From: Bacillus sp. AFS059628
GTDB lineage: Bacteria > Bacillota > Bacilli > Bacillales > Bacillaceae_G
Length of the DNA stretch: 64,000 bases
Direction of reading: 5' to 3'
NCBI RefSeq assembly: GCF_002571225.1
Contig: NZ_NVEC01000017.1
Span: 76,145 to 140,144, forward strand
Shown: one piece after another, positions 26,106 through 34,708 of the stretch
How the letters are laid out: the number at the start of each line of letters is the position of its first letter
Position numbering within the stretch: the stretch's first letter is position 1
Program-made: the position numbers and the translations under genes
Notes under the pieces: generated by a model
What the model saw: only the letters and a program-made list of their open reading frames with translations
The model's database searches: none
What the model was told of the DNA's origin: nothing

Positions 26106-26129
26106 AAAGAGCTCCCTAAGGCGCTCTTT
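26106..26129 (-). terminator. intrinsic terminator of the sigma/anti-sigma transcript
   Basis: A 7-bp stem AAAGAGC / GCTCTTT followed on the minus strand by seven T residues, between the PlcR box region and the anti-sigma gene. Confidence 0.7.
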
Positions 26130-26186
26130 ACATACGATTATAAATCATAAATGCATTGTGTCATTTATTAGTATATGCTCGTCTCA

Positions 26187-26355
26187 TTAATTGTTTACTT
26201 GGTGATTTCTTTGCACATTAACCATTAAAAATCCGTTATCTAATACATTAAAATTCTTCGTTACTATTTGATTAGTAAATGAAAGAGAGAGTTAAAATAA
26301 TGTAAGAAAAAAACATGATAAAAGCAAACCAATAGATAAAGATAGCACTCGACAT
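26187..26355 (-). pseudogene. possible frameshifted small membrane-protein gene
   Basis: From the ATG at 26355 the frame reads MSSAIFIYWFAFIMFFSYI then ILTLSFIY before a stop at 26272. The neighbouring frame takes over at the same point (FTNQIVTKNFNVLDNGFLMV then NVQRNHQVNN) and stops at 26187, just before the terminator. The joined frames span 169 bases, one more than a whole number of codons. The shift falls in a CTCTCTTT tract. The ribosome binding site is weak. This may be a decayed gene or coincidence. Confidence 0.35.
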
Positions 26356-26390
26356 GTATTGTGTAATTCTTTTTTTTATATAAATTTGTT

Positions 26391-27356
26391 TTACTTATTT
26401 ACTTTTTTGGGATTAATTTGAAATTGCCCTTTCCAAGATCCAACTATTTTTCCTATTTTATTTATGTCTACATCTAATGTTAAAGGTTGTTTAAAGGAAC
26501 CTTTTCCTTCAGGACCTTCAACAAATGTAATGACACCTTCTGGTCTGTCTTTATCGCGAATGCCTACATGCTCTAACTTTTTTCCTTCTGACAATAATTC
26601 GAATGGTAAATTGTCTTCACCTTGAATAAATGATAATTGTGAAAACATACCATTTCCTGTGTTAAATGCAGGATTTTCTTCTTGTTGTCCGTTTACTTTT
26701 CCATCGCTTTTTATATCTAATCCATTTGTATCAAATTCAAATGGTATTAGAGTTCCATCGGCTTTTTCAACTCTATAATGAACAGATATACGTGCATCTG
26801 CCACATATAATTCTTTAAAATGTACAGTAATCCCCTGATCTGTTATCTTCTCATCCAGAGGCATGAACTTGCCATTTGACATTCCTTCTACCTCGTTATT
26901 ATTTTCATCTCTTATCCCTTCGTTGACTACCTCATCTTTAGAAACTTCATTAGCAAAGTAAGAAGCAATATTAGTTGCTGCAACTTGAACTTGTGGAATC
27001 ATAGCTATAGTAAAAATACCTACCGCAGCAACCACTGTATACATTAAGCGTTTTGATTTTTTATTCACATTTGAAAATACCCCATGCTTTCTTTCTGTCG
27101 TTTTATTTACGCTAAGTACATTATTAGACTCGTTATAATTTTTAAATGTTTGCCATGCTTTTTCAACATCAATATTTATTTCTGGAGTCTCATGAGCAAG
27201 TGTTGAATTTTCCCACTGACTTAATTCCGTTAGCTCAATTAATAAATTTTGACACTCCTTACATTTGTCTAAATGCTTTATAAATTGTTTTCTTTCCTCA
27301 CGGGAAAGCTCGCCATCAATAAATGATTGAATGGATCCCATTTCATAACAAGTCAT
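26391..27356 (-). CDS. anti-sigma factor with zinc-finger N-terminus and DUF4179-type region
   Basis: 321 residues. The N-terminus has the zinc-binding HxxxCxxC motif (HLDKCKEC, residues 28-35) of anti-sigma factors. A single membrane helix (LMYTVVAAVGIFTIAMI, about 105-121) is followed by an extracellular domain of the DUF4179 kind. It starts directly after the sigma gene stop (TAAATG), with GAGGGG in the end of the sigma gene as its binding site, so the two are translationally coupled. By family it holds the sigma factor at the membrane until a surface signal arrives. Confidence 0.85.
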   Translation of the reverse strand: MTCYEMGSIQSFIDGELSREERKQFIKHLDKCKECQNLLIELTELSQWENSTLAHETPEINIDVEKAWQTFKNYNESNNVLSVNKTTERKHGVFSNVNKKSKRLMYTVVAAVGIFTIAMIPQVQVAATNIASYFANEVSKDEVVNEGIRDENNNEVEGMSNGKFMPLDEKITDQGITVHFKELYVADARISVHYRVEKADGTLIPFEFDTNGLDIKSDGKVNGQQEENPAFNTGNGMFSQLSFIQGEDNLPFELLSEGKKLEHVGIRDKDRPEGVITFVEGPEGKGSFKQPLTLDVDINKIGKIVGSWKGQFQINPKKVNK

Positions 27357-27887
27357 TTATTTCCCCTCCATTTGTTCAAAAATTTTCCGGAACTTTAGTT
27401 TAGCTCGTGCCAACAATGTTCCAATAGACGAATCATCAACCTGAAGTACTTGCGCGATTTCTTTATATCGAAACCCTGAAAATTTCATTAATAATATCGT
27501 TCGATCTTGTTCTTTCATTTTTCGCAACACCATTTGTACTTTTGTAATTTCTTCTTTTCTAATCCATTCATCATCTAGTGACGAATCAATTTGAACTTCT
27601 TGATACTGGGTTTCTTTATCGATTCTTGCCTGATGTCTCTTTTCAGAACGAATGTAGTTATAGGCGACATAAGTAGAAGACTTTATAAGCCAAGCACGTA
27701 AATTTTCTATTGCTTTCCAATCTGAATGATACAGTTGCAAAAACACCTCTTGCGCTAATTCCTCAGCAACAGTCTGTTCTTTAATGATCCATATTATTTG
27801 TTTAACAACATACGCATAGTTTTGTTTAAACAACGCTTCAAATGTTATATGTGAAACATTCCTCTCTTCACTTTTTATTGTTTGCAT
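27357..27887 (-). CDS. ECF RNA polymerase sigma factor
   Basis: 176 residues from the ATG at 27885-27887; AGAGAGAGG lies ten bases upstream and earlier in-frame starts lack a site. Region 2 (EELAQEVFLQLYHSDWKAIE and RAWLIKSSTYVAYNYIRSEK) and region 4 (LLMKFSGFRYKEIAQVLQVD then DSSIGTLLARAKLKFRKIF) are both clear. It is similar in layout to SigX/SigV-type sigma factors paired with zinc anti-sigma factors. The target regulon cannot be read from sequence. Confidence 0.88.
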   Translation of the reverse strand: MQTIKSEERNVSHITFEALFKQNYAYVVKQIIWIIKEQTVAEELAQEVFLQLYHSDWKAIENLRAWLIKSSTYVAYNYIRSEKRHQARIDKETQYQEVQIDSSLDDEWIRKEEITKVQMVLRKMKEQDRTILLMKFSGFRYKEIAQVLQVDDSSIGTLLARAKLKFRKIFEQMEGK

Positions 27888-27974
27888 GTGAATAAAACCT
27901 CTCTCTCTTTTGATGCCTGCATTATAGAGAAACCAGAATGCTCGTTTTTGTGACAAAAAAATAATATTTTTATT

Positions 27975-27992
27975 ATGTACTATTACGTACAT
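27975..27992. promoter_or_regulatory. inverted repeat ATGTAC-N6-GTACAT upstream of the sigma gene
   Basis: Two 6-bp arms with a 6-bp spacer, 88 bp before the sigma start codon. A TATAAT for the minus strand lies between it and the gene (CTCTATAATGC, near 27925). It could be an operator; no regulator is identified. Confidence 0.35.
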
Positions 27993-28050
27993 TCATCATA
28001 TAAACAAATATTCATATTAATTAAAGGAAACTTTTTTCTCAATAACAACA

Positions 28051-28088
28051 TAAAACCCACTCTCAACTATTTTTAAGAGTGGGTTTTA
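28051..28088. terminator. intrinsic terminator after the GyrI-like gene
   Basis: A 13-bp stem TAAAACCCACTCT / AGAGTGGGTTTTA with a 12-base loop, 51 bp downstream of the GyrI-like gene stop. Confidence 0.75.
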
Positions 28089-28138
28089 TACTATTAAAAA
28101 ACAATTATTTTAATACCGCTTATAATTTATACTACTTA

Positions 28139-28618
28139 TTATTTGTTCTTTTTTATCGGCATAAATAAATCAACCTTTAATTTTCCTTCTAGGTCTTCTG
28201 CAACATTGTTCATACAAAACTCTAAATTATCCCTATCATAATCTGCACTATACTCACTATTTGGCAACCACATTGCATACAAATATTGATACACTTCACT
28301 TAATTTATGAGGTTCATCATAGAACTGATATAGAGCGTATTGACCTCCATCTACACATTTAAATTGCACATCCTGATTCGGTTCTTTTTCAAAGTTTTCA
28401 GGTACGGTAACGCACGCATCATGTCGGCACTTATGACTTGCAACAAATTCAGGATTATCTAATGAAATTCCGATAAATGATTGCTCTGGTGGATGTAGAT
28501 TATTTTCATTTGCCCATTGTAGTAACTTTTCCCAATGATCTTGTGGTTCAAAGTAACTACCAGTTCGTCTTATATATGCTACTTCTAATGGTGGTAATTT
28601 TTTTATAACAACTTTCAT
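28139..28618 (-). CDS. GyrI-like / AraC effector-binding domain protein
   Basis: 159 residues with GGGGAGAAG before the ATG. It is a stand-alone GyrI-like (SOUL/SHS2) domain: VVIKKLPPLEVAYIRRTGSY at the N-terminus, GISLDNPEFV, RHDACVTVPENF, GGQYALYQFY and EFCMNNVAEDLEGKLKVDLF at the C-terminus. Such domains bind small lipophilic molecules and occur either alone or fused to AraC-type DNA-binding domains; no DNA-binding domain is present here. Monocistronic. Confidence 0.8.
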   Translation of the reverse strand: MKVVIKKLPPLEVAYIRRTGSYFEPQDHWEKLLQWANENNLHPPEQSFIGISLDNPEFVASHKCRHDACVTVPENFEKEPNQDVQFKCVDGGQYALYQFYDEPHKLSEVYQYLYAMWLPNSEYSADYDRDNLEFCMNNVAEDLEGKLKVDLFMPIKKNK

Positions 28619-29066
28619 TTACATCTTCTCCCCTATAAATATGTACACTGTTTATTTAGCTTTCTTTAATATTTATTCCTTCTTAAATAAAAAGAATTCT
28701 CTAATCACATAAATTTCAATTGAAATATAATGGATCACCTTTATTTTATAACATATATAAAAATCCCGACTAATAATGTCCTATCAATTTATCATTAAAT
28801 AAATGTAAAAAAATGCTCCTATTCATTCATTTTTCATGCGTATGTATGTACATTTGTTAATTTATTCGATATATTATGTGTATTGAATGATTACGAAAAG
28901 CTTATTGGTCGCTTATACAGCACCTTATATTTTTATATCCGTGAAAACTACAAAATGTATGTAAATCCATTTGTCAAATGAATTTAATGCGGAAGGAGGT
29001 TTGTGGTTACTTCATCGGGATATAATAATCAGTTTTTTAACTGATAAAAATATAGGAGGCGACATA
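28619..29066 (+). other. intergenic region and long secY2 leader
   Basis: About 450 bp without a supported gene. Near the secY2 end it has a second strong binding site (GGAAGGAGGT, 28991-29000) not followed by a usable start at proper spacing, and a 7-bp hairpin ATCAGTT / AACTGAT (29028-29045) just before the real secY2 binding site. A possible promoter (TTGGTC and TATTTT, near 28905-28933) precedes it. Confidence 0.35.
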
Positions 29067-30371
29067 ATGTTTCGTACAATTTCAAATTTCATGAGAGTAG
29101 CTGAGATAAGAAGGAAAATCCTTTTTACATTAGCGATGTTAATCGTTTTTCGAATTGGCACGTTTATTCCAGTTCCTCATACTAACGCAGAGGTATTAAA
29201 AGTACAAGATCAAGCTAATGTTTTAGGTATGCTAAACGTATTTGGCGGAGGAGCATTGCAACACTTCTCAATCTTTGCTGTAGGTATTACACCTTATATT
29301 ACAGCTTCCATCATAGTACAATTACTACAAATGGACGTTATACCTAAATTTTCGGAATGGGCAAAGCAAGGAGAAATGGGCCGTAAAAAATCAGCTCAAT
29401 TCACTCGATACTTTACAATCATTCTCGCATTCATACAAGCCATTGGAATGTCTTATGGCTTTAATAATATAGCAGGTGGACAATTAATAACAGATCAAAG
29501 CTGGACTACATACTTATTTATTGCGACAGTTTTAACTGCAGGTACTGCATTTTTACTTTGGTTAGGTGAACAAATTACTGCTAATGGCGTAGGTAATGGT
29601 ATTTCGATGATTATCTTCGCAGGACTTGTAGCAGCGATTCCAAATGTTGCGAACCAAATTTATTTACAACAATTTCAAAATGCAGGTGATCAATTATTCA
29701 TGCACATCATAAAGATGGTTTTAATTGGTCTCGTAATTTTAGCGATAGTTGTCGGTGTTATTTACATACAACAAGCCGTGCGTAAAATACCGATTCAATA
29801 TGCGAAAGCTGTTTCAGGCAACAATCCATATCAAGGAGCAAAAAACACTCATTTACCTCTTAAAGTAAATAGTGCTGGTGTAATTCCAGTAATCTTTGCT
29901 TCTGCATTTTTAATGACGCCGCGTACAATTGCGCAGCTTTTCCCTGATTCAAGCGTATCAAAATGGTTAGTTGCTAATCTGGATTTCGCACATCCAATTG
30001 GAATGACACTTTATGTCGGTCTTATCGTTGCTTTTACATACTTCTACGCATTTATTCAAGTAAACCCTGAACAAATGGCTGAGAATTTGAAAAAGCAAAA
30101 TGGATATGTGCCTGGTATTCGCCCTGGTAAATCAACAGAGCAATATGTAACGAAAATTTTATACCGTTTAACATTTATCGGTGCAATTTTCTTAGGTGCC
30201 ATTTCAATTTTACCGCTCGTATTCACAAAAATTGCTACATTACCACCTTCTGCACAAATTGGTGGTACAAGCTTACTTATCATTGTCGGTGTAGCACTTG
30301 AAACAATGAAGACGTTAGAAAGTCAGCTTGTGAAACGTCATTATAAAGGGTTTATAAAGAAAGTAAATTAA
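29067..30371 (+). CDS. secY2: second SecY-type protein translocase channel subunit
   Basis: 434 residues from the ATG at 29067 with GGAGG nine bases upstream; the longer frame to 28971 lacks a site. It has the complete SecY architecture: an N-terminal amphipathic helix, ten hydrophobic segments, the plug region (MLNVFGGGALQHFSIFAVGI), TPYITASIIVQLLQ, the cytosolic loop GIRPGKSTEQY and a conserved C-terminus (MKTLESQLVKRHYKGF). It stands alone with no ribosomal-protein genes, no SecA2 and no accessory Sec glycosylation genes, so it is a paralogue of the housekeeping SecY. Which proteins it exports is unknown. Confidence 0.88.
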   Translation: MFRTISNFMRVAEIRRKILFTLAMLIVFRIGTFIPVPHTNAEVLKVQDQANVLGMLNVFGGGALQHFSIFAVGITPYITASIIVQLLQMDVIPKFSEWAKQGEMGRKKSAQFTRYFTIILAFIQAIGMSYGFNNIAGGQLITDQSWTTYLFIATVLTAGTAFLLWLGEQITANGVGNGISMIIFAGLVAAIPNVANQIYLQQFQNAGDQLFMHIIKMVLIGLVILAIVVGVIYIQQAVRKIPIQYAKAVSGNNPYQGAKNTHLPLKVNSAGVIPVIFASAFLMTPRTIAQLFPDSSVSKWLVANLDFAHPIGMTLYVGLIVAFTYFYAFIQVNPEQMAENLKKQNGYVPGIRPGKSTEQYVTKILYRLTFIGAIFLGAISILPLVFTKIATLPPSAQIGGTSLLIIVGVALETMKTLESQLVKRHYKGFIKKVN

Positions 30372-30374
30372 GTA

Positions 30375-30410
30375 AAAAACACAGTTGGTTATTTTTCCAA
30401 CTGTGTTTTT
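30375..30410. terminator. bidirectional terminator after secY2
   Basis: A 14-bp stem AAAAACACAGTTGG / CCAACTGTGTTTTT with an 8-base loop between convergent secY2 and the DMT transporter gene. Confidence 0.88.
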
Positions 30411-30417
30411 AATTCTA

Positions 30418-31335
30418 CTACATTTCTTTCTCAAATAATTTCCCTTGTTTGAAATAAGACCGGAGTGTGGATCGATTAGCTAAAAATACACCAACCAAAA
30501 TGAAACATGCACCTATTCCCATTGTAGGGTTTAAAGGTTCTCCTAATATAATATATCCTACTATAATAGCAATTAACGGTGATACGTATAACCACGTTGA
30601 CGGGAATACAGGATTTGTTTTTGATAAGAGCCAATAATATAATCCGTGCCCACCGATTGATCCGATAAAGATAAGATATAAAATAGGCCACTGTACACTC
30701 CATGAAGCTAGTGTAGTTACATTCGGTTGTTCTACTATGGCTGAGACGATTAGTAGTAATACTCCTCCATAAAACATTTGAATACCATTTATGAGAAATG
30801 GTGATACATTTTGTAAATCCGAAAGTATTTCTTTTGAGTAAATAGAGCCTATTCCGTAAAATAACTCTCCTATTATTAAAACAAAGCAAGCGATACTCCA
30901 TATGATACTTATTTCTTGGTGCATTCCTGGCAAAGAAACAAAAACAACACCTATTAGTGCAATAATTAAAGCTAGCAGTTGCTCCTTTTGTAATTTTGCC
31001 TTATTTCTCTTTGCCTGCAATAACAATATCATCATCGGTCCCGTAGCAGATAGCACAGCAGCTAGCCCTGAAGAAATATATTGTTCTGCCCAGTACAAAG
31101 TTGCGAATGTCATAAACGTTAAGCAAAAACCAGCATATATAATACGTTTTGAAAATACATGTGGCATTATTTCTTTTCGTTTTAACTTAAATATAATCAT
31201 CAAGATTACTCCTGCTAAAAAGAAACGAATTCCCGCTGAAAATAACGGGGGCGTTCCTGCTTCAATTCCAATTTTTATCGTTAAAAATGTTGTTCCGAAA
31301 ATAATACATACTAAAATATAATTGAAAATGATCAT
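30418..31335 (-). CDS. DMT superfamily transporter (two EamA domains)
   Basis: 305 residues with AAAGGAGG before the ATG. It has ten hydrophobic segments in two EamA repeats; the first repeat shows FLTIKIGIEAG, SAGIRFFLAGV and AVLSATGPMMILLLQA, and the second ends WLYVSPLIAIIVGYIILGEP. EamA transporters export amino acids or metabolites. The gene is divergent from a MocR-type regulator, with a repeat-containing 146-bp gap, so that regulator probably controls it. Confidence 0.85.
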   Translation of the reverse strand: MIIFNYILVCIIFGTTFLTIKIGIEAGTPPLFSAGIRFFLAGVILMIIFKLKRKEIMPHVFSKRIIYAGFCLTFMTFATLYWAEQYISSGLAAVLSATGPMMILLLQAKRNKAKLQKEQLLALIIALIGVVFVSLPGMHQEISIIWSIACFVLIIGELFYGIGSIYSKEILSDLQNVSPFLINGIQMFYGGVLLLIVSAIVEQPNVTTLASWSVQWPILYLIFIGSIGGHGLYYWLLSKTNPVFPSTWLYVSPLIAIIVGYIILGEPLNPTMGIGACFILVGVFLANRSTLRSYFKQGKLFEKEM

Positions 31336-31382
31336 TTTTCTTCCTCCTTTTTACTCTTAACATGAGTATAGAAGGTATGCTG

Positions 31383-31414
31383 TATAACAGTGTAACTATA
31401 TATATAACAGTTAC
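31383..31414. promoter_or_regulatory. direct-repeat operator between the DMT transporter and MocR genes
   Basis: TATAACAGT occurs at 31383-31391 and again at 31403-31411, exactly 20 bp apart (two helical turns), overlapping an inverted pair GTAACT / AGTTAC (31392-31397, 31409-31414). The minus-strand -10 of the transporter (TATACT, 31365-31370) lies next to it. MocR regulators such as GabR and PdxR bind direct repeats of this kind. Confidence 0.6.
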
Positions 31415-31426
31415 CTAAAATCATAG

Positions 31427-31455
31427 TTGATTCTATTTATATTTTTCGCTTTAAT
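31427..31455 (+). promoter_or_regulatory. promoter of the mocR gene
   Basis: TTGATT (31427-31432), 17-bp spacer, TTTAAT (31450-31455), 27 bp before the start codon. It lies just beside the direct repeats, which suggests autoregulation. Confidence 0.55.
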
Positions 31456-31481
31456 TAAATAAAAACGAAAAAGGTGAAACC

Positions 31482-32915
31482 ATGAAGATTGTCCTTCGTA
31501 AAGAATCCAACATACCGTATTACAGGCAAATATATATGCAAATCGTTGAAAGAGTGCAAAGTGGCATGCTTTCACATGGTGACTCACTTCCATCTTTACG
31601 CTCTATGGCTGAAGATTTACAGATTAGCCTATTAACTGTTCGTAAAGCATATAAGCAGTTAGAAAAGAAAGAATATATACGTATCCAGCAAGGAAAAGGT
31701 GCTTATATACATAAACATGTAAAGAAAGATTTCAAACCAATTCTGTATCAGTGGCAACAAACGAAAACAATTAATGTTATACGTTCTCAATACGCAATGA
31801 ATCAGCACCGGAAATATTATGATTTCTCTCAAGCGATTTTATATCCTCGTTTATTGCCAAACCCATTCTTGGCAGACGAAATGCATAAAATACTTCATAA
31901 AGACCAGATGATTCTAGCAACTTACGGGCCAATTCAAGGAGATTATGAACTGCGAGTTGAAATAGCAAATTACTTACACGAACACCAGCAATTAGTGACA
32001 GATCCATCCCAATTATTAATTACAAGCGGCGCTCAACAAGGAATTGATTTAATTGCTCAAACATTATTAAAACCTGGTGATATTGTATTAGTGGAAAGTC
32101 CGTGTTATAGTGCTGCACTTGATATTTTCATCAATAAAGGTGCTCAAATTATACCTATTTCTCTTGATCATCATGGCGTTCGCTCCGACTTAATCGATGA
32201 TATTTGTCAAAGTAAAAATCCCGTTTTATTGTATACGAATCCAACGTTCCAGAACCCAACAGGTACAGTAATGAGTAAAGAACGGAGAATGGAACTTATA
32301 GAACTAGCAGAGCTATATAAGTTTTTTATAATTGAAGATGATTCTTTCGGAGAAATATATTTTGAGGGCGCTACTGTCCCCTCTCCGATCAAAAATTTTG
32401 ATACGAATGGCCATGTAATATATATAAAAGGATTTAGTAAAACGTTAGCACCAGGGCTACGTATCGCATCTCTTATTGCTGATGGACCTATTTTCGAATG
32501 GTTATATGCTGTAAAAGGTTCAATGGATATCGGTAGTCCTTTATTAACACAAAAAGCACTTCTACCTTTTTTACGTGCAGAACGTATGAAAAACCATTTA
32601 GAAAAATTACGTACGGCTTTACAAATTAGGCGTGATATAATGATTAATATGTTATCAACACTTAAAGAAATACACTTTGAAATACCAAATGGTGGATTTA
32701 ATTTGTGGATTACACTTCCTGATTCGATTGATCCCTTTACCTTATTACAAAAAGCAAATGAAGTAGATGTCTCTTTTTTACCAGGGACAGCTTGTCTATT
32801 AAATAACGATACAAATAATAATCAATTAAGGCTTAGCTATTCTATGTTAAATGAAAAAGATATGTTGATTGGTTTAGAGAAATTACATGATACAGTACGA
32901 AACTATAAGCTATAA
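31482..32915 (+). CDS. MocR family transcriptional regulator (GntR HTH + aminotransferase-like domain)
   Basis: 477 residues, RBS AAAGGTG. The N-terminal GntR winged helix (GDSLPSLRSMAEDLQISLLT, VRKAYKQLEKKEYI) is followed by a fold-type I aminotransferase domain with TNPTFQNPTGTVMS, DDSFGEIYF and the PLP lysine in YIKGFSKTLAPGLR (about residue 312). MocR proteins use PLP, or PLP bound to an amine, as effector. The divergent DMT exporter is the likely target, perhaps for an amino acid or vitamin B6-related compound; that is inference from gene order. Confidence 0.87.
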   Translation: MKIVLRKESNIPYYRQIYMQIVERVQSGMLSHGDSLPSLRSMAEDLQISLLTVRKAYKQLEKKEYIRIQQGKGAYIHKHVKKDFKPILYQWQQTKTINVIRSQYAMNQHRKYYDFSQAILYPRLLPNPFLADEMHKILHKDQMILATYGPIQGDYELRVEIANYLHEHQQLVTDPSQLLITSGAQQGIDLIAQTLLKPGDIVLVESPCYSAALDIFINKGAQIIPISLDHHGVRSDLIDDICQSKNPVLLYTNPTFQNPTGTVMSKERRMELIELAELYKFFIIEDDSFGEIYFEGATVPSPIKNFDTNGHVIYIKGFSKTLAPGLRIASLIADGPIFEWLYAVKGSMDIGSPLLTQKALLPFLRAERMKNHLEKLRTALQIRRDIMINMLSTLKEIHFEIPNGGFNLWITLPDSIDPFTLLQKANEVDVSFLPGTACLLNNDTNNNQLRLSYSMLNEKDMLIGLEKLHDTVRNYKL

Positions 32916-32950
32916 AAGCATATGCACAATATCTTTAAGCTAAAAAGTAA

Positions 32951-32980
32951 ATACCCCAAAATATTTTAGTTTTGGGGTAT
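32951..32980. terminator. bidirectional terminator
   Basis: An 11-bp stem ATACCCCAAAA / TTTTGGGGTAT with an 8-base loop after the mocR gene. Confidence 0.8.
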
Positions 32981-33012
32981 AATGAAAAATTTTGAAAGAT
33001 ACTTAATCATTT

Positions 33013-33194
33013 TCATTCCACTTTTATTACAATCTTACCTCTAACATGTTGGCCTTCACTCAAAATATGAGCTTCTCTTACCCTTGCTTCATTAAACAGT
33101 ACAACTTTACGCTACTTTTAACAATTTGTTTTAAAACTTGTCTTTCTTTTAATTCTTCAATACTACCATATTGTTCTATAACAATTGCTTTCAT
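33013..33194 (-). pseudogene. zinc-type alcohol dehydrogenase / quinone oxidoreductase gene with large internal deletion
   Basis: An intact start (GGAGGAGAGAAA then ATG) opens MKAIVIEQYGSIEELKERQV, the usual N-terminus of medium-chain quinone oxidoreductases. About 50 codons later, in another frame, comes EAHILSEGQHVRGKIVIKVE and a stop, the usual C-terminus of the same family. Roughly 270 residues in between are missing. The gene is dead. Confidence 0.85.
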
Positions 33195-33390
33195 TTTCTC
33201 TCCTCCTTGCTGTTTATTTTAATAACATACAAATATTTCTCAAAATTTTTCCCCTTGAATTATCATAAACTTATTTTTGGGGGTAAATTGCGTAAGAAGC
33301 GTTGCAAGTTCCAAAACGAAACTTACAAACACCTTAGAATCTTTCAAAACTATATTTTAAATTTAATTCAAAAGAAATGGGGAGAACGCT

Positions 33391-34245
33391 ATGGCTGAAA
33401 AGATATTTAAAATAAACGGAATCGATATATGTACAGAAAGCTTTGGGAACCCTAAAAACCCAGCTGTTTTATTAATTATGGGTGCTACGTGTTCAATGGT
33501 TTATTGGGATGAAGAGTTTTGTGAACAGTTGGCTAACACGGGAAAATTTGTTATTCGTTTTGATAACCGTGATGTGGGACGCTCTGTTGCATACGAACCT
33601 GGTACTTCCAATTATACAGTTACACATATGGCAGAAGATGCGATTGGGGTACTTGATGCTTATCATATTAATCAAGCACATCTATTTGGTATGTCTTTAG
33701 GTGGTATGATCGCTCAAATTGCTGCTGTAAAACATCCTGAAAGAATTTTATCGTTAACATTATTAGCTACAAGTATAATAGGATCTGATGATAACACGCG
33801 CGATTTACCTCCGATGGATGAAAGAATTTTAACACATCACGCAAATGGCACGCATTTAGATTGGACAAATGATAAAGTTGTAGCTGAATATTTAGTTTCC
33901 GGATCTCGCCTATTATGTGGATCAAAACGAACTTTTGATGAAAAAAGAGTCTATAAACAAGTAAAACAAGAAATAGAACGAGCTAACAATTTATTAAGTA
34001 TGTTTAATCACGCTTTACTTCAAGGAGATGATGCATATGAAGGTGTGCTACACTCCATACAAGCACCTACATTAGTCATTCACGGGACGGACGATACTGC
34101 TCTCCCTTTCGAACATGGTCTCGCACTTATCGATGAGATTCCTAACTCAGCTCTATTAACTCTTGAAGGTGCCGGGCATGAGATTCACCCTGATGACTGG
34201 GAAGACATAATTCATGCTGTTACTGAACATACAGCTAAAATATAG
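33391..34245 (+). CDS. alpha/beta hydrolase
   Basis: 284 residues with GGGGAG before the ATG. It has the nucleophile elbow FGMSLGGMIAQ (about residue 103), the acid in VIHGTDDTALPFEHG (about 232) and the histidine in GAGHEIHPDDW (about 261). DNRDVGRS after strand four is typical of the group that includes aclacinomycin methylesterase (RdmC) and similar esterases. Substrate unknown. Monocistronic. Confidence 0.83.
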   Translation: MAEKIFKINGIDICTESFGNPKNPAVLLIMGATCSMVYWDEEFCEQLANTGKFVIRFDNRDVGRSVAYEPGTSNYTVTHMAEDAIGVLDAYHINQAHLFGMSLGGMIAQIAAVKHPERILSLTLLATSIIGSDDNTRDLPPMDERILTHHANGTHLDWTNDKVVAEYLVSGSRLLCGSKRTFDEKRVYKQVKQEIERANNLLSMFNHALLQGDDAYEGVLHSIQAPTLVIHGTDDTALPFEHGLALIDEIPNSALLTLEGAGHEIHPDDWEDIIHAVTEHTAKI

Positions 34246-34306
34246 ATAAATTACGAATAGAAGGAGTGCAGATTGTCGTGTGCCTCTTCTATTTGTTATA
34301 TAAAAA

Positions 34307-34340
34307 GCCCATCACTGTATCCATATGTATAGTGATGGGC
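34307..34340. terminator. bidirectional terminator between the hydrolase and parMR-like genes
   Basis: A 10-bp stem GCCCATCACT / AGTGATGGGC with a T-run on the minus strand after an A-rich flank. Confidence 0.8.
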
Positions 34341-34361
34341 AATACTTATATTTTTCTATGT

Positions 34362-34697
34362 TTAAAAAAACGGACAATCTAATTGATCAACAGCTTCCCA
34401 TGATTTTTTTTTTATATTATCGGTAGATTTATTTGCTTCTAATGGCACGTTTTTAAAGGGATTTACTTCAACTTTTAATAAGGATGATGGTTCCACGTAT
34501 AATGAGAAAACATGGCTACTAGGAATTGCTTTTGATACATCAATATCTCCTACTTGTTTAAAGAGTTGCTGCGCTGCAAAGAAAAAGAAATTAGTTGGGT
34601 TTGATTGTTTATTTAGCCATGCAAGCATTTCAGGTGATACTGACTTATGAATATTGATTTTCACTCGATCACCACGTTTATATCGCCTAGATCGCAT
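34362..34697 (-). CDS. ParR-like adaptor (probable ribbon-helix-helix DNA-binding protein)
   Basis: 111 residues, beginning 11 bases after the ParM-like gene on the same strand. The basic N-terminus (MRSRRYKRGDRVKINIHKSV) reads as a beta strand followed by helices (SPEMLAWLNKQSNPTNFFFF), as in ribbon-helix-helix ParR/Alp7R-type adaptors. The C-terminus is acidic-aromatic and ends DQLDCPFF, a plausible filament-binding tail. Family assignment relies partly on the neighbour. In type II partition systems ParR binds the centromere and couples it to ParM filaments. Confidence 0.6.
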   Translation of the reverse strand: MRSRRYKRGDRVKINIHKSVSPEMLAWLNKQSNPTNFFFFAAQQLFKQVGDIDVSKAIPSSHVFSLYVEPSSLLKVEVNPFKNVPLEANKSTDNIKKKSWEAVDQLDCPFF

Positions 34698-34708
34698 GCT
34701 TCCACCAA

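Noticed and set aside
28971-29066. Longer secY2 reading frame beginning at 28971
   Set aside because: The extra 32 residues do not resemble SecY, while the ATG at 29067 has GGAGG at good spacing and gives the standard N-terminus.
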